Assembly: GCA_020746835.1 (NCBI GenBank)
Contig: JAGPNK010000011.1
Coordinates: 1-64,000, forward strand
Direction: 5' to 3'
Source: Stachybotrys elegans
Taxonomy: Eukaryota > Ascomycota > Sordariomycetes > Hypocreales > Stachybotryaceae
DNA length: 64,000 nt
Numbering within the stretch: position 1 is the stretch's first letter; each line of letters opens with the position of its first letter. Of the stretch, positions 1 through 8,486 are shown in pieces. The position numbers and the translations under genes are program-made. Below the pieces are notes generated by a model that did no database searches, had not been told where the DNA came from, and saw only the letters and a list, made by a program, of their open reading frames with translations.

Positions 1-1419
1 GAACGTGTAGCCTTGGTGGACACGGCCATACACGTACTCGTGCCACGTTGTCTCTTCGCTGATGAACAGCGGAGGCATGTTCTCGCGGTTGTCGACGAGG
101 ATCTCGAGCTTGCGCTCGTCGTTGGCGTTGATGTACTCCTGGCATGAGCCGAGATCATGCGCTGCGTTGCAGATGGGGCAGCCATGGAGCAGTCCATCAT
201 CGCTGCAGTCGACGCAGTCTTCGACCATGTGGCCACGGCGGTTGCACACGCCACACGTACGAGTGTCTTCGGCCACCCAGTTGTTTCTGGCCACGGCGTA
301 GTCCCCGAATGTTCGAGGGGGCTCCTCGGGTGCCTTTCGCGGGGCCTTCTGACCACGGCGGCCGCGGGGTGCCTGATTGTCGCGGCGGGAGCGGGCAGGG
401 CTGCTCCGACGAGGGGGGGTCTCGGCTCGGCGAGCAGGCGAGGGGGCTCGTCGGGAGCGAGCAGGCGAAGGGGCTCGGCGGGAGCGGGCAGGCGAAGGGG
501 CTCGGCGGGAGCGAGGAGGGCTGCTTCGACGAGGAGGGGTATCGACTCGTCGGGAGCGGGGAGGGCTGGCTCGGCGGGAGCGGGCAGGGCTTCGACGAGG
601 AGGGGTCTCGACTCGTCGGGAGCGCTCGGGACTGGCTCGGCGGGAGCGGGCATAGCTGCTTCGACGAGGAGGGGTCTCGGCTCGTCGGAAGCGAGGAGGG
701 CTGGCTCGTCGGGAGCGCTCAGGGCTGTCTCGATGAGCAGGCTTGCTTCGTCGAGGCGGACTCTTGGCTCGGCGAGCGGGCGAAGGAGCTCGTCGGGAGC
801 GATCTGGGCTGGCTCGGCGGCGAGGACTGCCCCGGCGAGGGGAACGGCTGCGACGGGTGTCGCGAGAACGGCTGCGATAAGTATCGCGAGAACGGCTGCG
901 ACGGGTGTCGCGAGACCGGCTGCGATACGTCTCGCGAGAACGGCTGCGATGCCTGTTCTTCTTCTCGGCTCGTCGCCTCGGGTTCAGGGTCCTGCTCTGG
1001 CGGTCGGGGCCTGGCTCGTGTTCGGGCTCGATCTCTCGGCCCTCATCGTCGAGTTCGACAACTCGTCGGGAAGCCTGCTCGTGGCGGGCCTCGAACTCGT
1101 CAAGCAAGTGGGCATCGCGCAGCATGCGACGACGAGTGGCGTGGTTGGTGGCGAGTCTCATTATGCCTTCGATAGGCGTGTCTCGAGGAGCTCCGCCTCT
1201 GGTCACAAGACTGGCAAAGTGGCCGGTGTCGTCGTCGCCACGAAATATCGTTCTTGTTTCACCATTCACGGTGACAACGCTCACCAAGTTGGTCTGCTGG
1301 CCTGTGGCGGGGCCGGTGATGACGAAGTCATTGTTGGACGTCGTCCTGAGCGTGAGTGCATTGGAAATGCGCGGAGGAGGGTTGGGCCTAGCCCGTCGGG
1401 GGTCACCTTGATGGCTCAT
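1..1419 (-). CDS. Zinc-knuckle / Arg-Ser-rich protein ZK-A (3' end beyond window)
   Basis: The minus frame is open from the ATG at 1419 to the window edge, giving 473 codons without a stop. Residues about 100-370 are Arg/Ser/Pro-rich: RSRSRDT-type repeats lie at 840-950 and RSRRAPSP-type repeats at 420-520. They are followed by a CX2CX4HX4C zinc knuckle near 212-255 and a second CX2CX3HX4C knuckle. After the knuckles the protein aligns with the paralogue at 17976-19181 (shared NMPPL(Y/F)IS and TTWH), including its last stretch before the edge; by comparison about 100 residues are missing. Zinc knuckles plus RS repeats are known in RNA- or ssDNA-binding proteins, so nucleic-acid binding is inferred. 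The start is chosen because MSHQGDP matches MSGGDQQ in the paralogue. The overlapping plus-strand open frames are antisense by-products of biased codons. I recognise no named family. Confidence 0.8.
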   Translation of the reverse strand, partial: MSHQGDPRRARPNPPPRISNALTLRTTSNNDFVITGPATGQQTNLVSVVTVNGETRTIFRGDDDTGHFASLVTRGGAPRDTPIEGIMRLATNHATRRRMLRDAHLLDEFEARHEQASRRVVELDDEGREIEPEHEPGPDRQSRTLNPRRRAEKKNRHRSRSRETYRSRSRDTRRSRSRDTYRSRSRDTRRSRSPRRGSPRRRASPDRSRRAPSPARRAKSPPRRSKPAHRDSPERSRRASPPRFRRAETPPRRSSYARSRRASPERSRRVETPPRRSPARSRRASPPRSRRVDTPPRRSSPPRSRRAPSPARSRRAPSPARSRRAPSPARRAETPPRRSSPARSRRDNQAPRGRRGQKAPRKAPEEPPRTFGDYAVARNNWVAEDTRTCGVCNRRGHMVEDCVDCSDDGLLHGCPICNAAHDLGSCQEYINANDERKLEILVDNRENMPPLFISEETTWHEYVYGRVHQGYTF

Positions 1420-1833
1420 GGTGACGTGGTGGTGTTGTGGTATTGTGAAGTAAAAGTGCAAACAGAAGTGCAAACGGAGAAGTGAAGTGAAGTGATGAGC
1501 TTATCGATAGCCCCGCACCACAGAACAAGCACGGTCAGTACAGCACAATCACATTCACAAAGCACAGTGCACAGGTATATAATTAAATAAAGAGGTACTA
1601 GTTCCTTTAGACATGAAGCCTGTGACTGCTGTGATAAAGGTCAGGGTCGCCGCCGCTGACGAACGCCTTGAGCCCTAGCTGTAGAAGAAAGCTGCTGCCG
1701 CTGGCAAAGGCTAGGATCAGAATATTGGCAGGTCTACGATATTAGAAGGAACATTTACTTAAGCCAATCAATTGCTAGCACCAAGCTCTCATTCAATTGT
1801 GGAATCTTCGCGTGAACAAGTACGTATTCCACA
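1420..1833. promoter_or_regulatory. Intergenic: ZK-A upstream region and helicase-like gene 3' flank
   Basis: Both neighbours are read leftwards, so this 414-bp gap holds the 3' flank of the helicase-like gene and the promoter of ZK-A. A GAAGTGAAGTGAAGTGA run sits near 1480-1495, and an AT-rich TATAATTAAATAAA tract near 1577-1590 is a candidate TATA element. A TGACGTGG motif lies just upstream of the ATG. No open frame here looks coding. Confidence 0.4.
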
Positions 1834-3675
1834 CTACGGTTCTGGGTTGGTGCGGGGAGCGTAGCTGGTGCGCAGCTTGGGGATCCTGCGAGCATGGTCC
1901 GCCTTGACAATGATGAGGTCGTTGATGCGAAACTCCCGAAGCCTGCCATCGACAGGCCCAAGGTACAGACCATATTGTCGCCTGTCCCTTTTCCATCGGA
2001 CAGTCATGTCAATGATAGGACCAATCTCTAGGCTCTTGCCCGAGTACATGTCGAGAAAGAGGTCGCCATCGATGCCAACAATCTGGTCCTGGAAACAAAA
2101 GACCAGCTGGGCTTCGAGCTCATCGAGCTCCTCGATGGTGAGGGACTCCTCAATCTTGGATTTGGCGGGGCAGTCCATCAAGGAGGCGATTTCGTCAACC
2201 TTGGCGAGAACCTTGGCAGCGTCGCCCACGATGACGCAGTTTTCCGTCAGGGTATTGAACTCGGATGGACGGTATAGGGGCCCGGAAGTCGCCTGGTAGG
2301 CATACATGGAGCCCTGGAAGACGCTCATGAGGGCCCAGAGGGTGCCGTAGGCGGCCAGGTTCCTGACAAGGCCCGGGGCAAATCCCTCGACGTGGGTGCG
2401 GATGTCGCCGGCGACGTCAAAGACATTGTCGAGGCCGACAGCTAGCAGTGCAGAGGCTAGGGCCTTGGCGAGGCGGGCGTTGGGCGAGGGGCTGGGCTGT
2501 ATAAGCCACAGGGCGAGGCGCGGATCGCCAACAATAGCGAGGAGCTTGTCAAAGGGCTCGGGGCCGCGGCAGACGAGATTCTTGTGACGGTGGTCGATGG
2601 CGGCGACTTGGATGCGCCTGAGCAAATTGACGATCTCGGCTAGCTCGTCGTGCACAAAGTGCTCGAGGAGGTCCATTTCGGGCTGCATCTGAGCAGCGGT
2701 TGCTACGAAAGAAAGCGAGGAGAAGCCGGTGCGACCGTGTAGCTGCTGTCCGGCCTCGACAAAGGCGGTACTGCTGGGGAAGCTGGAGTACATGGTGACA
2801 GCGCCAGTGCATCGCTGGGCGTACGACACCATCTCCGAACGCTCGGCGGGCGTCGTAAACGAAAGGGCCATGACGGTATGACGGCCGATGGTGCGGTCAA
2901 AAACAACCCGCGAGGCCGAGTTGGCCAGGATGACATGGACCTCGTCAAACTCGATTCGATGGCGCTGGTTCATGGCATGGTCCATGACCAGGACGCGTTT
3001 CGTGTCAGGCTTGGCCGGTCTGAACATGTCGGCGCTGTCAGGGAGAGCGGCTTGGATGGTAGCAATCTCGGCGAGTGTTTCATCTTGGAACCCGCGCATG
3101 CAGAGCACCAGATGGGACCGGTCGGTTCGGGCTTCGATGGCCTTGGAAATCTCCAAGACTTGGTCGTCTCGTGATGGGAGACATACCCATCCAAACTGTC
3201 GCTGCGGGGCGCTGAGGACCAGTTGGGAGACGGGCATAATCTCTAACGCGTTGGACAGGTGTTCAGACAGCGTGGACAGGTAGCTCGGTAGCTTGCCAGC
3301 GGACATGGTGACGATGAAGATGTCTTGCCTCCCGACCAGGTGCGCGAGCTTGAGGAGGAGCAGGGACTCTCCCATGCTGCCGTTGGCGCTGAGGTCGACC
3401 ATGGCGATGAGGGGTACATCTTGCTTGAGGGCGGCCACGTCTTGCAGGAGGGCACCGTGCGCGGCGACGGTAACCTTGTCGGATGACAGGCGCTCAACTT
3501 CAGACGCGAACGTGGCGTGCACAACCGTCCAGTCTTTGAGCCTCGCCTGCACGTGTCGGGGGATGTAGGTGGACTTGCCGCTTGCGTGCGGCGCTTCGAT
3601 ATGCGAGAGACCACGGCGCTTGAAGTAAATCCAGCGGCATAGCGTCCTAAGCGGTGGTTTCCATGAAGGATCCAT
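1834..3675 (-). CDS. Degenerate DExH (SF2) helicase-like protein
   Basis: 613 aa without a visible intron. Near the N terminus APHASGKST (residues 28-36) fits a Walker A loop in the DEAH-helicase context, followed by YIP as in many DEAH proteins. MVDLSANGS (92-100) stands where motif II (DExH) belongs but lacks the E/H residues. VTMSAGKL (122-129) resembles motif III (SAT). A stretch around 222-257 (VLVMDHAMNQ, then VHVILANSA and VVFD) resembles motif V. AERSEMVSYAQRCTG (about 280-294) sits at motif VI (QRxGRxGR) without its arginines. So the fold is probably helicase-like with an intact P-loop, but classical ATP hydrolysis or unwinding is doubtful. Family placement is inference from motif order. 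The roughly 300 C-terminal residues are unrecognised; part of them recurs as a relic at 15680-16020. The gene is divergent from the GIY-YIG-like gene, with 213 bp between starts. Confidence 0.7.
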   Translation of the reverse strand: MDPSWKPPLRTLCRWIYFKRRGLSHIEAPHASGKSTYIPRHVQARLKDWTVVHATFASEVERLSSDKVTVAAHGALLQDVAALKQDVPLIAMVDLSANGSMGESLLLLKLAHLVGRQDIFIVTMSAGKLPSYLSTLSEHLSNALEIMPVSQLVLSAPQRQFGWVCLPSRDDQVLEISKAIEARTDRSHLVLCMRGFQDETLAEIATIQAALPDSADMFRPAKPDTKRVLVMDHAMNQRHRIEFDEVHVILANSASRVVFDRTIGRHTVMALSFTTPAERSEMVSYAQRCTGAVTMYSSFPSSTAFVEAGQQLHGRTGFSSLSFVATAAQMQPEMDLLEHFVHDELAEIVNLLRRIQVAAIDHRHKNLVCRGPEPFDKLLAIVGDPRLALWLIQPSPSPNARLAKALASALLAVGLDNVFDVAGDIRTHVEGFAPGLVRNLAAYGTLWALMSVFQGSMYAYQATSGPLYRPSEFNTLTENCVIVGDAAKVLAKVDEIASLMDCPAKSKIEESLTIEELDELEAQLVFCFQDQIVGIDGDLFLDMYSGKSLEIGPIIDMTVRWKRDRRQYGLYLGPVDGRLREFRINDLIIVKADHARRIPKLRTSYAPRTNPEP

Positions 3676-3888
3676 GGTGATGGAGTGTGAATGCAGTTAA
3701 TCGAGAGTGCAGTTAATTGCGAGTAGTGAAGTGTAGTGAAGTGCGAATGACCAAGTGGTTTTCACGTGCGCTGGATTACCCTAGACCTCAACAAAGACCA
3801 CATCAGCCACAATAATCATCAAAGAACCATCAAAGAACCATCGAATAATCATCAAAGAACCAAGAATCGACAATCGAGAATATTTAGA
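3676..3888. promoter_or_regulatory. Bidirectional promoter, helicase-like / GIY-YIG-like genes
   Basis: This 213-bp gap separates two divergent starts. It has a palindromic E-box CACGTG at 3763-3768, GTAGTGAAGTG repeats at 3724-3741, and tandem ATCAAAGAACC units at about 3818-3861 in the leader of the rightward gene. That leader could be read in frame from an ATG at 3766, but the resulting NNHQRT repeats look non-coding. Confidence 0.45.
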
Positions 3889-4410
3889 ATGCCCGCACAG
3901 CAGGAGATTCTCGACACCCTCGCCCGAGGCGGCGGGTACTGGGAGATTTGGCAATTAATCCCCAGGTTGGCAAAGGAAATCCACCTCCACACACCGACCG
4001 ACCAGACAATCAAGGCGCTCAGCGAAAAGGCGACCGGACAGGCATGGAGTGTGGTTACAACGCTGTGCCTCATATCGCGCGGGGCCATCAAGTCCCTTGT
4101 GCAAGGCACCGTGGCCTACGACTGGAAGAGTGGTGACCAGGACAGCGCGTGGTACCGTGTCCCGTCGGAGAGGGCTGGCGGCATCTACGTCATCGGCCTC
4201 TGCCGCGAAGGATCGGGGCAGTTCCTCAACGGGCCCGAGATGGGCAGGCTGGTGGAGGGCATCCGCGACTACCGTGATGGATGCAGGATTGGCCAGGCGT
4301 CGACGCCGCACGAGCGGCAGCTTGTTGGCTGGGTCAAGACGGTGGACGGGGCGCTTACGACAAGCGACGGCACGGGCGAGCCTCTGTTTCAGTGTGCAGC
4401 GGCGGGCTAG
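3889..4410 (+). CDS. GIY-YIG-like nuclease, N-terminal part (ends at in-frame TAG)
   Basis: 173 aa from MPAQQEI to TAG at 4408-4410. Its latter half carries GGIYVIGL, resembling the GIY strand of GIY-YIG nucleases, while the matching YIG-type strand lies in the next open frame. The next codon after the stop is ATG in the same frame, and the domain would be complete only if both parts were joined. This points to one gene interrupted by a stop, to readthrough or reinitiation, or to an intron I could not find. I chose 3889 rather than the in-frame ATG at 3766 because the intervening sequence is a short tandem repeat. Protein function (DNA cleavage) is inferred from the fold motif only. Confidence 0.6.
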   Translation: MPAQQEILDTLARGGGYWEIWQLIPRLAKEIHLHTPTDQTIKALSEKATGQAWSVVTTLCLISRGAIKSLVQGTVAYDWKSGDQDSAWYRVPSERAGGIYVIGLCREGSGQFLNGPEMGRLVEGIRDYRDGCRIGQASTPHERQLVGWVKTVDGALTTSDGTGEPLFQCAAAG

Positions 4411-5085
4411 ATGGACGCCCTGCTACAGCAGATGGAGAGGCGACATGCAGCCATGCAGTCAGACCCTACGGCTAGGTCGCACCAGTCGCCACTGTACGTC
4501 GGGTGCTCGGACAATATCCGGGGGCGCCTCGCCAGGTACAACTCTGTACGTGGCATCAACAAACCGCTTGCCCTCGTCCGCAGCATCCTCGCGGCACAAA
4601 ATCTCCCCATCGTCATGGTGCAAAAGGTGGTGATGCGCACGCTCACCAAGGAGCAGCTGGTGATGGCGGAGCAGCTCGTCATGACGCTGGCCGACTCGCT
4701 TGTCTCGCGGTCGGGTTTCAACGTGGCCGAGGGCGGGGGGAACCCGTCTCGATACCAAGACGCGTGGGATCACGCCGAGCGCAACGTGCTTGGGAATGCC
4801 TTTGTCATGTCCAACCTGGACAACGCACTCGACGACACCACCGACCGCACCACCTTTGTCAAGAGCCTGACAGACCACGCGCGACGCCTGGGTCGGCTCG
4901 AAGAACGCATACAAGAGTCGGAGGCTCTAGTCGAGCGGCTTGATACACTTAGGCCATTTCACGAGGTTCACGCAGAGCTTATGGACAGGTTAGACGAGAC
5001 GCTTGCCAGGCGTAAGGAGGCAATGAGATTGCTACTACAACTAGCTATTCACAACCCAGAGGCATACATACGTGGACGATCATAG
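4411..5085 (+). CDS. GIY-YIG-like nuclease, C-terminal part
   Basis: 224 aa in the same frame as the preceding open frame and directly abutting its stop. LYVGCSDNIRGRLARY gives the YIG-like strand and the conserved arginine of GIY-YIG domains. MAEQLVM supplies a candidate catalytic glutamate, and GFNVAEGGGNPS resembles the domain end (GYNxxxGG). The C-terminal roughly 100 residues are helical and charged (RRLGRLEERIQESEALVERL). The ATG at 4411 may be an internal methionine of a longer protein. Its stop overlaps the stop of the converging AT-hook-A gene (TCATAG, 5080-5085). GIY-YIG domains are found in homing endonucleases, transposable elements and repair proteins; which applies here is not visible. 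Confidence 0.65.
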   Translation: MDALLQQMERRHAAMQSDPTARSHQSPLYVGCSDNIRGRLARYNSVRGINKPLALVRSILAAQNLPIVMVQKVVMRTLTKEQLVMAEQLVMTLADSLVSRSGFNVAEGGGNPSRYQDAWDHAERNVLGNAFVMSNLDNALDDTTDRTTFVKSLTDHARRLGRLEERIQESEALVERLDTLRPFHEVHAELMDRLDETLARRKEAMRLLLQLAIHNPEAYIRGRS

Positions 5086-7070
5086 TCCAATAGATGTGCA
5101 GGGAGTCTTCTCCCCGAAGGGGTCGCTCTCATCATCAAAATCAGTAACCTCCTCCTCTCCCTGGGCTTCCGGGATATCTCCCTCGGGCAGGGCTCCGTCA
5201 ACCTCATCCCGGCCAGAGTGGCGCGTCGGAGTGGACGGCAGCAAGGATTCGTTGATGGGACGCTCGTCCCAGTCAGACTGGCGCGTCGGAGTGGAAGGCA
5301 ACATGGATTCGTTGATGGGACGCTCCGAACTCAATGAAGACCTTTCATCCATGGGCAGGCTCTTTGACCGGGTGGATGGGCCTGAATCCTCTGACTCGAC
5401 GGGACTTGCTGGACTAATCTCCTCGGAGGAAGACGTCTCCATCTCTAGGCGGCCAGGAGTCGGCTGGCCCTCGCCAGGAATTGTCGGGAGGCCGGGCTCG
5501 GCAGAAGTCTCTGGGCCAGTTGGCTCGCCAGGAATATCGGCAACCTCGGTCGGTGGGCTAAGCTCGCCAGGAATGGTCGGTCGGGCAGGCTGGGCAACCT
5601 CGGTCGGCGGACTAGGCTCGCCAGGAATCGTCGGCAGGCCGGGCTCGGCAGAAGCCTCCATCTCTGGGCCAGTTGGCTCGCCAGGAATGGTCAGGTCACC
5701 GTAAGTCTCTTGGCTGGTCTGCTCAGGAGTCTCTGGCAGGTAGAGGTCGTCGTCAAAGTTGGGATCCAGGCTCTCGACGTAGTCCCTGAGGAAGAGGCGG
5801 TCGGCAGCGTAGACTCGCGGAACCTCCTCGACGGAGAGGCAGAGCTGAGACGGCATGGTCTGCATGTAAAATTCGACCATCTGCCTACACTGAGGGCCAA
5901 GGAAAAACTGGATGCGGCTGTCCTCGATAAAGTCGAGCATCTTGATGATGGCTTCGAAATCGTCCGTCTCGAGGTTTAGCGACTGGTTATCCGAGACGTA
6001 TAGGTGCAGCTCGGACAGGGCCGTCAAGATGGGAGAGTCGGAGACGTCTTCGAGCCGGAAGAAAGACGAAATGACGGACTGGACGGTGCGTGAGGTATTG
6101 TCGCGCAGCTGGGCGTCGAGGCGAGCAAACCGTGGGTCGTGCATGGAGGCCAGCAACGGGGTGACGGGGCCTCGGTGACCGACGCGCATCGCAAAGGCAA
6201 TGGCGATGATCCAGGGGATCAGGTCAGCTCCCTGTACCCAGATGTGGTGCACCACAATGTGCACGAGGCGCTTGAGACGAGGCTGGTCGAGGGGCTGCGA
6301 GGCAGCGCCCAGCGACATGGCCGGCGCGACGAGCTCAAACGGGGTCCGTCCCGTCGTCTCGAGGCAGATGTGAAAGGCCTGGGCCAGGGAATGATGCCGT
6401 TGTACCGCGGGTATGGGTATGTCAAGAGACGATTCAAGGAGATCGATAACCGTCTCCCGCAGTTCCGACACCTTTCCTCGTCGTACCTCACGTACCCTCG
6501 CGAATTCCCTAGGACCGGCAGTGAACAAGGTGACTTCGCCCTCGTCGACGTCGCCCTCGTCGACTTCGCCCTCGTCGACTTCGCCCTCGTCGACTTCGCC
6601 GGCTTCGTCGTCGCCCTCGAATGCGTCGGGCTGTGGCTCGGCCTCGAGGGGGACCTTTCGTGGGCGGCCTCGAGGCCTCTTGGCAGGGCGCTCGTCCACT
6701 AGGCGCTCGGAATCCTCTACCAAAGACTTTGGCGGGCGGCCTCGAGGTCGCTTCGGAGCGCGGAAATCGGGAACGGGTTCCGGATTCTTTCGTGGGCGGC
6801 CGGGGGGTTCTTGGGCACGTTTCGTGGGCGGCCAACGGGGCGCGTGGGAGGAGGCTTGGGAATGAAGCTGCCGTATGGCGCCCTCTCCTTTGGCCGGGGA
6901 ACGAGGGCGGACGGCTCCTCGTTCAGGCGGGTTGAGCGGCGGGCGGAAATCATGGGAGCGGGCTGGGGCACGCGCTCGGCGACTTGGGGACGCGCAGGGC
7001 GGTCGGTGAGGTCGACTGGGAGATCATCCGAGTCGAAGGGGTCGGGGGAGCGGCGCGAACGAGATGCCAT
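5080..7070 (-). CDS. AT-hook protein AT-hook-A (frame break at a C6 run)
   Basis: Two minus frames form one gene. Frame 1 runs from the ATG at 7070 (MASRSRRSPD) and carries ARRSTRL, LVPRPKERAPYG and a first hook RPVGRPR. The reading then continues in another frame with GRPRK, KRPRGRPPK and KRPRGRPRK and stays open to 5080. The switch falls in a run of six C (minus strand) near 6810; one extra C, or a -1 slip there, would join them into about 660 aa. An acidic EVDEG repeat follows. Next comes a region alignable to AT-hook-B, including PWIIAIAFAMRVG, then a tail of PTIPGE and ERPINES(M/L)LPSTPTR repeats absent from AT-hook-B. AT-hooks bind the minor groove of AT-rich DNA, so chromatin or DNA association is inferred. 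The intact paralogue lacks the frame break. Confidence 0.7.
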
Positions 7071-7302
7071 GACGCAGAATGCAGTTTGCAGTTTGCAGGA
7101 GGCAGTTTGCAGAATGCAAAAGGTAGGGTGCAAAAGGTGGTGTTTAGCAGTGGTCTTTGCAGTGGTCTTTGCAGCTGGCAGCCGTTCACGTAACACAACC
7201 AAGTTCAATTCTTTCAACTACGCGCATGTGAAAATTCGACTTGACATTACGCGCATGCGACAAATTTGACTTGACACCAACTTTACGTGCGAAATTTGCG
7301 CC
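7071..7302. promoter_or_regulatory. Bidirectional promoter, AT-hook-A / 309-aa gene
   Basis: The 232-bp gap between divergent starts begins with imperfect GCAGTTTGCA repeats (7080-7125) in the AT-hook-A leader. At 7184-7200 the minus strand reads GTTGTGTTACGTGAA, identical to 19904-19918 upstream of AT-hook-B. Two imperfect 29-bp direct repeats follow at 7220-7278. Confidence 0.5.
7220..7278. repeat. Two 29-bp direct repeats in the divergent promoter
   Basis: Both units start ACGCGCATG and end GACTTGACA (starts at 7220 and 7249), with a short A/T stretch between. Their central position between divergent genes suggests a shared regulator site; this is inference. Confidence 0.5.
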
Positions 7303-8232
7303 ATGCTCCTGATATCCACGCATCAAGAGCGAGTAGCCACCAAGGCGGCGCTCCTACAGCCTCCCCCGTCGACAGACAAAGCAGTCGACAGACACTCGAG
7401 CGGCTTCGATTGCCTCGTCATCGTTGCGCGGCGCGCGTGTGCAGAGATGCTCTCCACGCCCAACTGTTATCTGCGCCTCCGAGACTACGACGACAGCCTG
7501 GGACTGCTCTCGTACGCGATGCGAGACTTGTCCCAGGACAAAAAGGACGACAAGGCCGGCTATTTCGCCGCCAAGGTGGCCATGATGGATCGGTTCGGGC
7601 CCGACGCCAAGTTCGCGCATCTGATTGAGCGCGTGCAAGACCAGGAGAACCCCTTGTTCGCGGCCGCCTTCCGGAGGCCGCTGGACCTGCACGGAGCCGT
7701 CCGCGAGTGGAACGGCAACGAGGCCAAGACGGCCGTCATCGAGTGGTCGCGAGGGACCCTGCAGGAGGCTGTCGACGCGGCCTTTGAATGGAGAGACGTG
7801 GACGGACGGCGTGAGATTTGGCGCTCGTCCAAGCCCAAGTTCATGCAAGTCCTCTACCGGTCGGACGAGAAGCACCCGCTGCAGCTACACCAAGTACGGC
7901 ACTTCAGCGTCACGACGGAAGCACCCGCTCCGTTCGAGGCCCATACATGCTGGTACCACCTCATCGCCATGGTGAGGATGGGAGAGGGCGGCAAGGAGCC
8001 CGACAAGGTGCGAACCTTTTGCACGGCCGGACGAACGGTATCCCTTGCCCGCAGGGGCATCGTCTGCACCAGCCCGAACTGGAGCGTTTCCGATGCCATC
8101 GCCAGGCAATATTACATGGTGTTTGTTCTGCACGGAGACAGCCTAGCACCTTCGGACTCGGACAAGCCTTTCAAGTGCACAGAGCACTGTGATCTGGTCG
8201 ATGAATTCGACGAGGAGATGGGGAGGACATGA
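7303..8232 (+). CDS. Unrecognised 309-aa protein
   Basis: The open frame starts at the first ATG after the divergent promoter and has strongly biased, GC-rich codons. No signal peptide or membrane segment is visible. The centre is charged and mixed (LHGAVREWNGNE, AAFEWRDVDGRREIW). The C-terminal half has HTCWYHLIAMVRMGEGG, a Cys-containing strand-rich stretch (FCTAGRTVSLARRGIVCTSP) and ends with KCTEHCDLVDEFDEEM. I do not recognise a family and propose no function. It lies head-to-head with AT-hook-A and upstream of the coiled-coil gene on the same strand, so co-regulation with the cluster is likely. No paralogue was seen in the window. An alternative downstream ATG (M at about residue 49) cannot be excluded. 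Confidence 0.7.
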   Translation: MLLISTHQERVATKAALLQPPPSTDKAVDRHSSGFDCLVIVARRACAEMLSTPNCYLRLRDYDDSLGLLSYAMRDLSQDKKDDKAGYFAAKVAMMDRFGPDAKFAHLIERVQDQENPLFAAAFRRPLDLHGAVREWNGNEAKTAVIEWSRGTLQEAVDAAFEWRDVDGRREIWRSSKPKFMQVLYRSDEKHPLQLHQVRHFSVTTEAPAPFEAHTCWYHLIAMVRMGEGGKEPDKVRTFCTAGRTVSLARRGIVCTSPNWSVSDAIARQYYMVFVLHGDSLAPSDSDKPFKCTEHCDLVDEFDEEMGRT

Positions 8233-8269
8233 AGACAGATCGATGACACTTAACCGCTCCAAGACTATA

Positions 8270-8372
8270 ATGTCCAATACAAACGTCCAATACTAAACAC
8301 TGATGTCCAATACTGATGTCCAATACTAAACACTGATGTCCAATACTAATGTCCAATACTGATGTCTAATCC
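8270..8372. repeat. Short tandem repeat (TGTCCAATACTAAACACTGA units)
   Basis: About seven imperfect copies of a GTCCAATAC core, alternately spaced by ACTGAT or TAAACACTGAT, follow directly after the 309-aa gene's stop. Confidence 0.75.
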
Positions 8373-8486
8373 TGTGAACGTACTTGTAAGACAGTCAACA
8401 TTGAAGAGGCGGGTAGTCAAAACACGTGATTCACATTGACACCTCCAACATCTCCAAACGTACTGTGGAACTAAACTTCACCAACA
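8373..8486 (+). promoter_or_regulatory. Upstream region of coiled-coil gene with CACGTG
   Basis: CACGTG lies at 8423-8428, 59 bp before the ATG. The start context is CACCAACAATGGCC, a good fungal initiation context. Confidence 0.45.

Noticed and set aside
144..1485. Long plus-strand open frames rich in Gly/Ser/Glu
   Set aside because: They are antisense to ZK-A, whose minus frame has the knuckle motifs and aligns to ZK-B.
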